Shown in pieces: positions 54,030-63,278 of a stretch of DNA of 64,000 bases (positions are counted from its first letter, which is position 1; each line of letters opens with the position of its first letter). Under the pieces are notes generated by a model. That model was not told the origin of the DNA. It saw nothing but the letters and a program-made list of their open reading frames with translations, and did not search any database. The stretch is from NCBI GenBank assembly GCA_963806495.1, contig CAWDYA010000007.1, forward strand, positions 1-64,000, read 5' to 3'. The stretch comes from CAWDYA01 sp963806495 (GTDB taxonomy: Bacteria; Acidobacteriota; Polarisedimenticolia; JACPZX01; DASXTC01). A program made the position numbers and the translations under genes.

Positions 54030-54644
54030 GTGATCCTCCCCGAATCGTTCTACGCACGCGAGGCGCTCGTGGTGGCGCCCGACCTTCTCGGCAAGGTGCT
54101 GTGTCATCGGCGGCGCGGCGTGCTGACGGCCGGCCGGATCGTCGAGGTCGAGGCGTACCTGGGCTGTGACGACCCGGCCTCGCATGCCTACCGTGGCAGG
54201 ACACCACGCAACAGCGCGATGTTCGGGCCCCCCGGGCACGCCTATGTCTATTTCACCTACGGCAACCACTTCTGCATGAACGTCGTCACCGGCCGCGACG
54301 GGGAGGCGTCGGCGGTGCTGCTCCGGGCGCTCGAACCCGTCGACGGCATCAGGGCGATGATGCGCCGGCGCGGCCGGAAGAGGCTCGAGGATCTGGCTTC
54401 GGGCCCGGGGCGGCTGACGCAGGCGATGAGGATCGGCCGCAGTGAGTACGGGCTTAGCCTGACGCGCGAGCCGCTGTGGATCGAGGATCGGGGCGACCCC
54501 GCCGGCCGGTGGATCCGGACCCCGCGGATCGGCATCCGTGTGGCGGCGGATCGTCCCTGGCGGTTCATCCTGGAGGCGTCGCCGTTCGTCTCGGCTCCGC
54601 GTCTCGGTCCCCGGGTGCTTCCCCCTGCTCGAACGAGCCGCTGA
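54030..54644 (+). CDS. mpg: 3-methyladenine DNA glycosylase (AAG/Mpg family)
   Basis: The product is about 204 residues from GTG 54030, which has GAGG upstream; GTG 54003 is an alternative. Diagnostic segments are LPESFYAREALVVAPDLLGK, GRIVEVEAYLGCDDPASHAY (with the catalytic Glu in VEAY), TPRNSAMFGPPGHAYVYFTYG and RALEPVDGI. The enzyme removes alkylated purines from DNA by base flipping and starts base-excision repair. Its 3' end overlaps the convergent YceI gene by 80 bp, an unusually long overlap. Confidence 0.93.
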   Translation: MILPESFYAREALVVAPDLLGKVLCHRRRGVLTAGRIVEVEAYLGCDDPASHAYRGRTPRNSAMFGPPGHAYVYFTYGNHFCMNVVTGRDGEASAVLLRALEPVDGIRAMMRRRGRKRLEDLASGPGRLTQAMRIGRSEYGLSLTREPLWIEDRGDPAGRWIRTPRIGIRVAADRPWRFILEASPFVSAPRLGPRVLPPARTSR

Positions 54645-55194
54645 AGGTCACGGTCACGTGGACGTGCTTCTCGACGCGCAGCACGAAAACGCTCGGGTCC
54701 TTCATCCCCCAGTCGACATAGGGCACGTCGAAACGTGCCGTGCCGGAGACATCCGGCCCGTCGACCCGGACGTGTGCCGGAATCCTGATATCGTGGGTCC
54801 CGCCGTGGATGTCCATCGTGCCGCGCAGCGTGAGATCACTTTCCCCCCGGGGTGCGGGTGTCCCTTCCACATGTGTCAGGGTCAGAACGATCTCCGGGTA
54901 CCGGTCGCTCTCCAGAATCTCCTCGTGCATTCTGCGATCACGGGAGCGGTTCCCGGTGCCGGCGCTCCGCGCGTCGACGACGATTCGTCCCGAGGCGCTG
55001 CCCGACGCCGGATCGAACCGCACGCTGCCCGAGGGAGGCGCAAACGTCCCCTCGACGGTGTGCATCGTCGCGCCCAGAGTGAACTCGATCCGGCTGCCCC
55101 CGGGGTCGAGCCGGACCACGACCTCCCTCCCTGCCGGCGTGGACATGGACAGGGCGGAAAGGGCGCAGCATAGGATCCGCCCGCGCGCCGTCAT
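54565..55194 (-). CDS. YceI-family isoprenoid-binding protein
   Basis: The product is 209 residues with a signal segment (about 1-22). The YceI lipocalin-like barrel is shown by REVVVRLDPGGSRIEFTLGA, DRRMHEEILESDRYPEIVLT and FDVPYVDWGMKDPSVFVLRV. YceI proteins bind polyisoprenoid or amide lipids inside the barrel in the periplasm. Its ATG overlaps the stop of the flavoprotein gene (ATGA), so it is the last gene of the type III polyketide synthase operon and may carry the lipid product or precursor. Confidence 0.85.
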   Translation of the reverse strand: MTARGRILCCALSALSMSTPAGREVVVRLDPGGSRIEFTLGATMHTVEGTFAPPSGSVRFDPASGSASGRIVVDARSAGTGNRSRDRRMHEEILESDRYPEIVLTLTHVEGTPAPRGESDLTLRGTMDIHGGTHDIRIPAHVRVDGPDVSGTARFDVPYVDWGMKDPSVFVLRVEKHVHVTVTFSGSFEQGEAPGDRDAEPRRTATPPG

Positions 55195-56243
55195 GTCCTC
55201 GCGTGCGCCGTGACGATCGAGCCGAACAGCGCCGGCCGGGCGGCGAGGGTCCTGAGTGTCGCGCGACGCAGCCATCCACGCCGGTCGATCGCCAGCATGA
55301 TGGAGCTCATCCGCCGCGGCCTCCGCATCAGCCTGCGGCACGCGCCATCGTAGAGCTCCAGATTGCCCCGGCGGATCGCCTCGCACAGAAGGAACGCCTG
55401 ATGCAGCCCGAGCGTGATCCCCTCTCCTGTGATGGCGTCGACCGAGCCTGCCGCGTCGCCCGCGAGGGCGTACCGGCCACAGGAAGCCCGGCGTGCGCGC
55501 GCGTGAGCGGTCGGTGCTCCGAGGTCGGCCTGCTCGTGATGCGCCCCGCCCAGCCGGGATGCGAGCGGGGGGAATCGCCGCAGCGCCTCGTCGAAACGAA
55601 GCGACGTGTCATCGGTGAGGATGGCGACGCAGACGCTGTCCGGCGCGACGGGCGTGACGTACGCCTCGCAGCGGTTCGACCAGTAGACCTCCACCAGGTC
55701 GTTCCAGGGCGGCATCCTGTAGTGGCGGCGAAGACCGGTGCGTCGTCTCAGGGCGGGCATTTCCAGCCCGAGGTGCCGTCTCGCGTGCGAGCGCTGACCG
55801 TCGGCCGCCACGATCCAGGCCGCCCGGATGGTCCCGCCCTCCACCTCGACCCGATCCGCGTGCAGTTTGCGGGAGGCCACGCCCCACAGGAGGCGGACAC
55901 CCAGCGCCGCGGCCCGTTCGGCCAGGGCGCGGTTCAGCACCGTGCGCCGAACGCCGAGCCCCGTCCTTCCGGCGAACAGACCCACCGCGTCGATCGGCCC
56001 CTCGACGAACCTGACTCCGGTGAAGCGAGCGCTCAGCGCGTCGGGGAAACGGATGCCGAGCCTGCTCAGCAGTGACGCGCCATCCGGCATGATCCCCTCG
56101 CCGCATGCCTTGTCGACAGGGGGAGCGCGGCGCTCGATCAGGGTCACGTCACGGCCGGCGAGGCGCAATGCGATCGCCGAGGCCAGTCCCGCCGGCCCGC
56201 CGCCGATCACCAGCACCTCCGTGCTCGATGGGATTTCGCGCAT
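55191..56243 (-). CDS. FAD-dependent oxidoreductase (geranylgeranyl-reductase type)
   Basis: The product is 350 residues with AGGAAG upstream. The N-terminal Rossmann fold binds FAD (VLVIGGGPAGLASAIALRLAG, then LIERRA at the strand end), with RTVLNRALAERAAALG and the second FAD motif RYALAGDAAGSVDAITGEGI. This is the group of plant-type geranylgeranyl reductases and aromatic hydroxylases. It begins 11 bases after the polyketide synthase stop, so it most likely modifies (hydroxylates or reduces) the synthase product. Confidence 0.88.
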   Translation of the reverse strand: MREIPSSTEVLVIGGGPAGLASAIALRLAGRDVTLIERRAPPVDKACGEGIMPDGASLLSRLGIRFPDALSARFTGVRFVEGPIDAVGLFAGRTGLGVRRTVLNRALAERAAALGVRLLWGVASRKLHADRVEVEGGTIRAAWIVAADGQRSHARRHLGLEMPALRRRTGLRRHYRMPPWNDLVEVYWSNRCEAYVTPVAPDSVCVAILTDDTSLRFDEALRRFPPLASRLGGAHHEQADLGAPTAHARARRASCGRYALAGDAAGSVDAITGEGITLGLHQAFLLCEAIRRGNLELYDGACRRLMRRPRRMSSIMLAIDRRGWLRRATLRTLAARPALFGSIVTAHART

Positions 56244-56254
56244 CGACGAACTTC

Positions 56255-57307
56255 CTACCAGCGCACCAGGAGCAGCTCCGCGCAGAAGCCGGGCCCCATT
56301 GCCAGCATCACGCCGAAGGAACCTTCGGGTGGTCGCCTCTGCTCGATCGTTTCCTTGAGGACCTGAAGGACGGATGCGGATGAGACGTTGCCCACGGCGC
56401 GAAGCCTCTCCCAGGTGATGTCGAGCGCGCCTTCGGGAAGGCGCAACGCCTCGTGCATGGCCGTCAGGATCTTCGGCCCTCCCGTGTGCACCATCCAGGC
56501 GGTGACGTCCTCCCGCGCCAGGCCGTGATCTCCCAGGAACCGATCCACGTCCGCGCGAAGGTGCTCGCGCACCAGAGTCGGGATCTCGGGTGTCAGCACC
56601 AGCCGGAACCCGCGCTCGGAAATGTCCCATCCCATCACGTGCTCGGTCCCCCTGTACAGCACCGAGCGGCTGGCGAGGATCGAGGGGCCGTCCGCCGGGC
56701 GGTCCTTTCCGGTGACGACGACCGCCGCCGCCCCATCGCCGAACAGGCCCGTGGCGATGATGTTGGCCGTGGAGAGATCGTCGAGCTGCAGGGTGAGCGA
56801 GCAGAGCTCCACGGACAGCAGCACGATCGTCGCCTCGGGCTCGCCCCGTGCGAGGTCCGCGCAACGCGCCAGACCCGCCGCGCCGGCGACACAGCCGAGG
56901 CCGAACAACGGCATACGCCGGGTCGTGATCGGCATTCCGAGGCGATTCACCAGGCGGGCGTCGATCGAGGGTGTGGCGAGGCCGGTGACCGAGACGAACA
57001 CCAGCATGTCGACATCCGAGGGCGACAGTCCCGCACTCGCGAGCGCATTGGTCACCGCCGCTCCGCCGAGAGCCTCCGCCTCGCGAATCCAGACATCGTT
57101 GATCTCGCCCCAGGCGGCGGCGCGCCCGTACTCCTCGATCGGCAGGGCCAGGTATCGTCCCTTGACGGAGGTGTGCTCGTGCAGCCGCTCGACCTTACGC
57201 CGGTCGATGCCGGTGCCGCGCCAGAGCCGGAGGAGCGCCTCCGCCATCTGCGCCTGCGGGTAGTAGTGCTTCGGAAACGCCTCGCCGATTCCAGCGATCC
57301 TGGCCAA
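56255..57307 (-). CDS. Type III polyketide synthase
   Basis: The product is 350 residues starting at TTG with GGAGG upstream. The thiolase-fold Cys-His-Asn triad is intact: Cys in PLFGLGCVAGAAG (about 137), His in MVHTGGPKI (about 275) and Asn in AVGNVSSASVL (about 308). Such chalcone-synthase-like enzymes extend an acyl-CoA with malonyl-CoA and cyclise the chain to an alkylpyrone or alkylresorcinol. The partner flavoprotein and YceI genes follow at once; a zinc-motif protein gene precedes. No acyl-CoA ligase or methyltransferase is next to it. Confidence 0.93.
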   Translation of the reverse strand: MARIAGIGEAFPKHYYPQAQMAEALLRLWRGTGIDRRKVERLHEHTSVKGRYLALPIEEYGRAAAWGEINDVWIREAEALGGAAVTNALASAGLSPSDVDMLVFVSVTGLATPSIDARLVNRLGMPITTRRMPLFGLGCVAGAAGLARCADLARGEPEATIVLLSVELCSLTLQLDDLSTANIIATGLFGDGAAAVVVTGKDRPADGPSILASRSVLYRGTEHVMGWDISERGFRLVLTPEIPTLVREHLRADVDRFLGDHGLAREDVTAWMVHTGGPKILTAMHEALRLPEGALDITWERLRAVGNVSSASVLQVLKETIEQRRPPEGSFGVMLAMGPGFCAELLLVRW

Positions 57308-57372
57308 GCCGCGTCCTCCCTCCGGTGCCGGTGGTCGACATCAGCCTGTCGGAACGGATCGGCGCGGCGGCA

Positions 57373-57615
57373 TCAGCGCGGCCGACGGTAGGGGATGATG
57401 ACATCCTCGCGGGGCTGCGGCTCCGCGGCTTCCACCGGCCCCCAGGTACAGACCCCGCCGCACAGGCGGCAATCGCCGCTGCCGAGGCACACCCGACACC
57501 GCACCACTTCCTGCTTCTTCAGCAGGACTCCGCGGATCCGGATCCGCTTGCCGGCGCCGAGGCAGGTGCCGCATCGACCCGTGTGCCTGCAGCCGGCGCA
57601 ACCCACGGTCAGCAT
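57373..57615 (-). CDS. Small DnaJ-like zinc-motif protein
   Basis: The product is 80 residues with GGGAG before the ATG. Four CxxC pairs form two zinc sites as in the central domain of DnaJ: CAGC...CGTCLGAG and CRVCLGSGDCRLCGG, each with the glycine-containing spacing. There is no J-domain. The tail is short and acidic-basic mixed. It may bind zinc and unfolded protein or a partner enzyme. It is first in the minus-strand operon with the polyketide synthase, 65 bases upstream of its start, behind a good promoter. Confidence 0.7.
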   Translation of the reverse strand: MLTVGCAGCRHTGRCGTCLGAGKRIRIRGVLLKKQEVVRCRVCLGSGDCRLCGGVCTWGPVEAAEPQPREDVIIPYRRPR

Positions 57616-57644
57616 GCTTCTCCCAGGGAAGGTTCGAGGCGCTG

Positions 57645-57674
57645 ATTGTAGAGGCCTGGGTCTCCCCCTCGCAA
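57645..57674 (-). promoter_or_regulatory. Promoter of the zinc protein-polyketide synthase operon
   Basis: On the minus strand TTGCGA (57669-57674) and TACAAT (57645-57650) are spaced by 18 bases, ending 29 bases before the ATG of the zinc-motif protein. Confidence 0.55.
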
Positions 57675-57822
57675 TAGGCTTGGAAGCCTTGCATGGTAAG
57701 GCATATGAGGGGCGGCGCTGCAGGGGGCGACGGCGGATGCGGCCTGACGAGCGCATGGGAGCGCAATGTATGATGGCGCCTGGAACAGGTACCATCCTCT
57801 CAGCCTCTCGCGGGAGCAGACG

Positions 57823-58374
57823 ATGAACGAGAAGATTGGCAAGCTGGCATCGAAGATTCTGGGCAAGTCGCTGGACAAGACGACGGAGCGGGAGCGTCGG
57901 GTCCTGCGGGCCGTCGTCGAACATCTGCATATCAGCCGCCCCATCCAGAGGGAGATAGAGGAGGGGCTGAGCGCCGGGCAGAGACTGGCGGACCGGACAG
58001 CCGCATTCGGCGGGAGCTGGACGTTCATCATCATCTTCTTCTCGGTGCTGGCCGTCTGGATGGGTGTCAACGCCTGGCTGCTCGCCGGGCGTGCGTTCGA
58101 TCCTTACCCGTTCATCCTGCTCAACCTGGTCCTGTCCTGCCTCGCGGCCGTTCAGGCGCCGTTGATCCTCATGAGCCAGAATCGACAGGCGATGAAGGAC
58201 CGCATCGAGGCCGCGCACGACTACGAGGTGAATCTCAAGGCGGAAATCGAGATCATGCAGCTTCATGAGAAGCTCGAGGCGATCCGCGCGCAGGACCTGG
58301 CGCGGGCGCTCGAGCTGCTCGAGAGACAGGCGGCGCTCGTTGAGCAGCTCGTCGGGCGGCGGGAGCCGCAGTGA
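57823..58374 (+). CDS. DUF1003 membrane protein
   Basis: The product is 183 residues. Two membrane segments (about 66-88 and 95-118) are separated by a short loop, with LSAGQRLADRTAAFGGSWTF before and SQNRQAMKDRIEAAHDYEVN after, the DUF1003 signature. The C-terminal 60 residues are coiled-coil-like (NLKAEIEIMQLHEKLEAIR). The function of the family is unknown. The ATG has GGGAG upstream, and its stop overlaps the GTG of the MprF fusion gene (GTGA), placing it first in the lipid operon. Confidence 0.85.
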   Translation: MNEKIGKLASKILGKSLDKTTERERRVLRAVVEHLHISRPIQREIEEGLSAGQRLADRTAAFGGSWTFIIIFFSVLAVWMGVNAWLLAGRAFDPYPFILLNLVLSCLAAVQAPLILMSQNRQAMKDRIEAAHDYEVNLKAEIEIMQLHEKLEAIRAQDLARALELLERQAALVEQLVGRREPQ

Positions 58375-61300
58375 AAGCCGCGCTGCTCCCGGCCGTGTTG
58401 CTGTCTCTGTGGCCCGGCCCCGCGCCGCACGCGGCCACCCCGGGGCCAGCCTCGATCCATGTCGACACGAGCCGCGGGCCGCACGATGTGCTGGTTTTCG
58501 CGGCGCGCACCGTCAACAGCGACGATCCGGCGAAGCCCGATCCAGCGGCCGACGCCCCGGTCATCCTGTTCGTGTCGGGCGAGGGAGGCTGGCGATCGTT
58601 CGACGGGCTGGTCGCCCAGGACCTCGCACAGGCGGGGTACTGGGTGGGTGGCGTGGATGCCATGAAGTACTTCTGGCAGGCTCAGGAGGATCGCAAGGCG
58701 CTCGCCTCCGACTTCCGTACCATGGCGGACGCGGTGGTCGCGCGTGCGGGCCGCCCCCCGGGCTGGCCCGTGATCCTGGCCGGTTTCTCGTTCGGAGCCG
58801 ATCTGGCCCCATGGCTCGCGGGAGGCGGCGGCTGGTCCGAACGGGTCGTCGGTCTGCTGATGATCGCGCCGGACGAGATTGGAAGCCTCGAGTTCCGGCT
58901 CAGCGAGATCCTCGGGATGCAGCCGACGGAGCACGTCTTCCGTGTGGCCGAGGCGCTGCGTGAGACGGCAGGAATCCCGGTGTTCTTCATCCATGGCGCG
59001 AAGGACGGCTCCGCCGCTACGAAGGAGCTGGCGGCGGGCGCGCCCGGGCCGAAGAAGCTCGTGGTGATACCGGACGCGGACCACCATTTCTCCGGCGCCG
59101 AGGAAAGGCTGCGCGCGGCACTGATCGAGGCGACGGCGTGGCTGCGGGATTCCGGCGCCGGCCGCGGGCCGATGAGCGGAAAGGACCCGGTCGAGCCGTC
59201 CGGGCTGCTCGAAGCGTCCTCTCCCGCGCCCGACTCCGCGCGTCTGGGTCTGCTGGTCCTCGCCCGCCTCAGGCCGCTCTGGCCATGGCTGGTGCTCGCG
59301 GCGCTCACCTGGGCCGGCTGGGTCGAGCTGAAGAAGACCGATGTCGCCACCGTCGAGGGAATCCTGCGCCGGACGGACGGGTCGCTCTGGCTGCTTCTGC
59401 TCGGCGTGACGGCCGCCAACCTGGCGGTGTTCGGTCTGTACGACGTCGTGGCGCTGGGCAGGCTGTCGTCGCCTCCGTCGCCCCGCGCCCGCTGGGCCAC
59501 CGGAGTGGTCAGCTTCGCCTGGAGCAACTTCCTGACGGTGGGTCCGCTGGCGGGGCCGGCCCTGCGTCTCTGGCTGTACCGCCCCCTGGGCGTCTCCGGC
59601 ACGCGTTCGCGTGCAGCGCTCACGTCGATCCTCGCGGCCTTCACGGTGGCGCTGCTTGCCTGGTGCGCGGCCGCGGCGGTCCCGCTGCACGGCGACGGGC
59701 TACTGCCCAGGCTCGCGCTGATGCCGCCGCTTCTGCTGCTCGCGGCTGTGGCCCTGCGTCTGCTGTCGCGCGCGAAGTTCGCACCACCCTCCGTGAGAGC
59801 GTGGGAGGGAAACCCCCTCGCGCTTGCGGCGGTCGGCGTCATCGACTGGCTGGTGGCCTGGAGCGTCTTCCATCTGGCGGTCTCCGGCCTGCACGGCTCG
59901 ATCGGCCCGGCGGTGACGATGCGCGCCTTCTTCCTCGGGCAGCTCGTGGGCCTGATCAGCTTCATCCCCGGAGGACTCGGCTCGGCGGACACGTACTGGC
60001 TGGTGACGCTGGGAGGAGCGGCCGGCGGTCACGACAGGGTCCTCGCGGCGCTGGTGCTGTACCGGCTCGTGTATTACGTCCTGCCGTGGGCCTTCGCGAC
60101 ACTCGTGCTCGCGGGCCGTCTCGTGCCTCTCGGTCGCCGGACCGGGGCGTTCATCCGCACCGCCATTGCGTCGTACGCCTTCCTTTGCGGCGTGATCCTC
60201 CTCGTCAGCGCGGCCACGCCGTCGCTCGCCGATCGGGCTGCATTCCTGCGGCGCACGATCCCGCTGGCGCTGGTGGAGGTGTCGCACGGGCTCTCGGTGG
60301 TCTTGGGGTTCCTCATGCTGGTGATTCTCGCGTGGACTCGCGCGAGGGTACCGATCCAGCCACCGGCTCGCGCTGGCCTTCTTCATGGCAGGCACGGTCA
60401 CGACGTTCCTCAAGGGGTTCGATTTCGAGGAAGCCCTGCTCTCGCTCTCGGCAGTGGCGGTGCTGCTCATGGCCCACCGTCCGTTCAACCGCGAGGGGAG
60501 GCTCCGGCCGCCCGCCGAGTTCGTGCTCTCGGTGGCGGCCTTTGCGGTCCTGCTTTTCGCGGCGGTCGGCTTCGGATCCGAGCCGAGCCTGCCGGACGTG
60601 ACCACGGCATTCAGCCGGTTCGGGTACCTGGCCCACGGCCCGCGCTTCCTCAGGGCGCTGATGCTGCTCGCGGCGCTGGCCTCCGTGCTCGTGCTGCACT
60701 TCATCCTGCGCTCGCGCGCCCCCGATAGGCTCCCTGCACCCGCCGAGATAGACCGGGCGCTCCAGCAGGCGCGCTCCTGCATGAGCAGCACGAACGCGAT
60801 GCTCGTGGCGAGCGGCGACAAGGCGATCTTCCGCCCGGACGGAGAGGCCGAGGGAGCCGGCTACATCGCCTACCGGACAGCGGGCCGGTTCCTGGTCGCG
60901 TTTTCCGATCCGGTCGCGGCTCCGGAGGCGCAGCGCGGTCTTCTGGCGGCGTTCCTGGAGCGCGCAGCCGAGGTCGACCGGGAGGTGATCCTGTATCAGA
61001 TCACGCCGTCGATGCTTCCGGTAGCGCACGATTTCGGCTTCACGTTCTTCAAGCTGGGCGAGGAGGCGATCGTGGACCTCGCCCGCTTCGACCTGAAGGG
61101 CAACAAGGCGCGCAAGTGGCGCCATGCCGTCAACGCCGTGGAGAAGAGCGGCGGATCGTTCGAGGTCGTCGAGGGCGAGGTGCTTGGGGGACTGCTGGCC
61201 GAGCTGCGCCGCGTGTCGGACGCCTGGCTCGCCGAGAAACACGTCGCCGAGAAGCGCTTCTCGATCGGCCGGTTCGACGAGAGCTACCTCCTGCGTTTCC

Positions 61301-61761
61301 CTGCCGCGATCGTGCGGGACGATGCGGGCCGGATCGCGGCGTTCGCCAACATCCTCGAGGGGCGGCCGGGCGAGGAGATGTCGGTGGACCTGATGCGCTA
61401 TACCGGGGAGGGGGAGGGGATGCACGACGTGATGGACTACCTGTTCATCAGGCTGATGCTGATCGCGAAGGAGCGCGGGTACCGTCGTTTCAACCTCGGG
61501 ATGGCGCCGCTCGCGGCGGTGGGTGACGAGCGATGGGCGCGGCCGTTCGAGCGCCTGGCCCACTTCTTCTTCCGGCACGGCGAGCAATGGTACAACTATC
61601 AGGGGCTGCGCCGGTACAAGGAGAAGTTCGACCCGATCTGGGAACCGAGGTACATGGCCTATCCGAGGCCCTGGGACTGGCCGCTCGCCGTCACGAGCAC
61701 CGCGGCACTGATCGCCGGGGGCTGGCGATCGCTCTTCTCCACGAAGGGAGAGACGGGGTGA
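58371..61761 (+). CDS. mprF: VirJ domain-MprF fusion, aminoacyl-phosphatidylglycerol synthase (one frameshift)
   Basis: The product is about 1,130 residues after repair of one extra base near 60,331. Residues 1-22 are a signal peptide. Residues about 40-270 form a VirJ/AcvB alpha/beta hydrolase (FVSGEGGWRSFDG, nucleophile AGFSFGADLA, His in PDADHHFSGAEE). About twelve to fourteen membrane segments (about 298-760) form the MprF flippase. The C-terminal ~340 residues are the DUF2156 aminoacyltransferase, ending YNYQGLRRYKEKFDPIWEPR. MprF transfers Lys or Ala from tRNA to phosphatidylglycerol and flips the product. AcvB hydrolyses lysyl-phosphatidylglycerol in Agrobacterium, encoded next to its MprF (LpiA). 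Carrying both in one chain is unusual. Confidence 0.85.
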
Positions 61762-63278
61762 GGCCTCTGCGCGCATTCGCTGTCCTGCTCGCGCCGACCG
61801 CTGCCCTCGTCGTCGCGGCGCCCGCGTCCCCGACCCGCATCGTGGTCGAACAGGTCCGGCTGCCGACCATCGGCAAGGCCACCGTCTACCGTCCTGAGTC
61901 GATGGATGCGGTGCACGGTGTCGTGCTGTTCCTCTCGGGAGACGGTGGCTGGAACCGCGGCGTGGTGGATATGGCCCGACGCGCCGCGGATCGGAGTGTG
62001 GTCGTGGGACTGTCGTTCCCCGCGCTGAGAAAGGCGGCCGAGAGGCGCCCGGGGCAATGCTGGTATCCGGCGGGCGACCTCGAGGAGATAGCGCAGGCCG
62101 TCCAGAAGACCTACCACTTCCCCGGATACATTCGCCCGATTCTGGCAGGCTATTCTTCGGGCGCCACCGCAGTTTTCGGCGCGCTGGCCCAGGCCCCTGC
62201 CGGAGCGTTCGCCGGAGGAATCAGCCTCGGGTTCTGCCCCGATCTGGAGGTGGCACGCCCTCTCTGTCCGCGTGGCGGATGGCGGCCTTCCTACGATGCG
62301 CGCAAGCGGGTCAGCCTCCTCCCGCCGCGGCCGGATTTGCCGGCGCGCGCGGACGGCGCACCTCGGTGGAGCCTGCTCCAGGGGAGGGACGACCAGGTGT
62401 GTTCTGCCGTCAAGGCGGTCGCTTTCGCGGGGCCTATGCCGGCCGCCCGGGTGATCCTCTTGCCGAAGGTGGGGCATGGCTTTTCGGTGCCGCGCAACTG
62501 GGGCGACCAGTACGACCATGCCGTCGATGAGCTGCTCGCGCAATCCCGGCCGGAGACAGCCCCGCCTGGGGAACCGTCCTCCTCCGGGACGGCCATCCTG
62601 CCCGAGGGGCTTCAGCGAGGGCTCGATTCGACGGGTCTTCCCCTCGTCGTGCGCTGGCCGGCGGGCGCCGGGAGCGTCCTGATCTTCATCTCGGGTGACG
62701 GCGGATGGGCGGAACTGGACGAATCGGTGGCGCGCGCGCTGATGCGACATGGAATCGCGGTGGTCGGATGGAACGCGCTGCGCTACTTCTGGGAGCCGAA
62801 GCCTCCCGCGAGATTCCTGGACGATCTCTCGCGCGTCGTGGCGGCCCTGCCCCCCGATGCAGCGTTGTACGCCGGGGGATATTCCTTCGGCGCCGAGGTG
62901 ATCCCGACCGCGCTCGTCGGCGCGCCCGAAACGATGCTGGCGCGGATCACCGGTCTCGTGCTGCTGGCACCGGGCCCCTACGCCACCTTCGAGGTCAGCC
63001 CGCTCGACTGGCTCCGTTCCGGGGAATCGCCCACCGACAGATCGGTGGCCCCGGCGCTCACCCGGCTGGCGACACGCCTGGATGTGCTTTGCGTCGAGCC
63101 ACAGCAGGCTGGAGGAACGGGATGCCCTGCGGCGCCGGTGCCGCGGATACGGACGCTTGCGCTGCCTGGGGGCCACCACTTCTCCGGCGACTTCGAGGCG
63201 CTTGCGGCCGGGATCGCCGCGTTCATCGACACAACGGCGGGTCAGGCGCCGCGCAGCTCCGGCTCGAGTCGCGAGTAG
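61758..63278 (+). CDS. acvB: AcvB-like two-domain VirJ hydrolase
   Basis: The product is 506 residues starting at GTG that overlaps the MprF stop (GTGA). A signal segment (about 1-22) precedes two VirJ-type domains. The first (about 25-265) has LFLSGDGGWNRGV, AGYSSGATAV and PKVGHGFSV. The second (about 290-490) has LIFISGDGGWAELDESVARA, GGYSFGAEVI and PGGHHFSGD. In Agrobacterium, AcvB is a periplasmic lysyl-phosphatidylglycerol hydrolase. The residue patterns GYSxG and HHFSG fit a Ser-His hydrolase. Its 3' end overlaps the convergent pyrophosphatase gene by 37 bp. Confidence 0.85.
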   Translation: MRPLRAFAVLLAPTAALVVAAPASPTRIVVEQVRLPTIGKATVYRPESMDAVHGVVLFLSGDGGWNRGVVDMARRAADRSVVVGLSFPALRKAAERRPGQCWYPAGDLEEIAQAVQKTYHFPGYIRPILAGYSSGATAVFGALAQAPAGAFAGGISLGFCPDLEVARPLCPRGGWRPSYDARKRVSLLPPRPDLPARADGAPRWSLLQGRDDQVCSAVKAVAFAGPMPAARVILLPKVGHGFSVPRNWGDQYDHAVDELLAQSRPETAPPGEPSSSGTAILPEGLQRGLDSTGLPLVVRWPAGAGSVLIFISGDGGWAELDESVARALMRHGIAVVGWNALRYFWEPKPPARFLDDLSRVVAALPPDAALYAGGYSFGAEVIPTALVGAPETMLARITGLVLLAPGPYATFEVSPLDWLRSGESPTDRSVAPALTRLATRLDVLCVEPQQAGGTGCPAAPVPRIRTLALPGGHHFSGDFEALAAGIAAFIDTTAGQAPRSSGSSRE

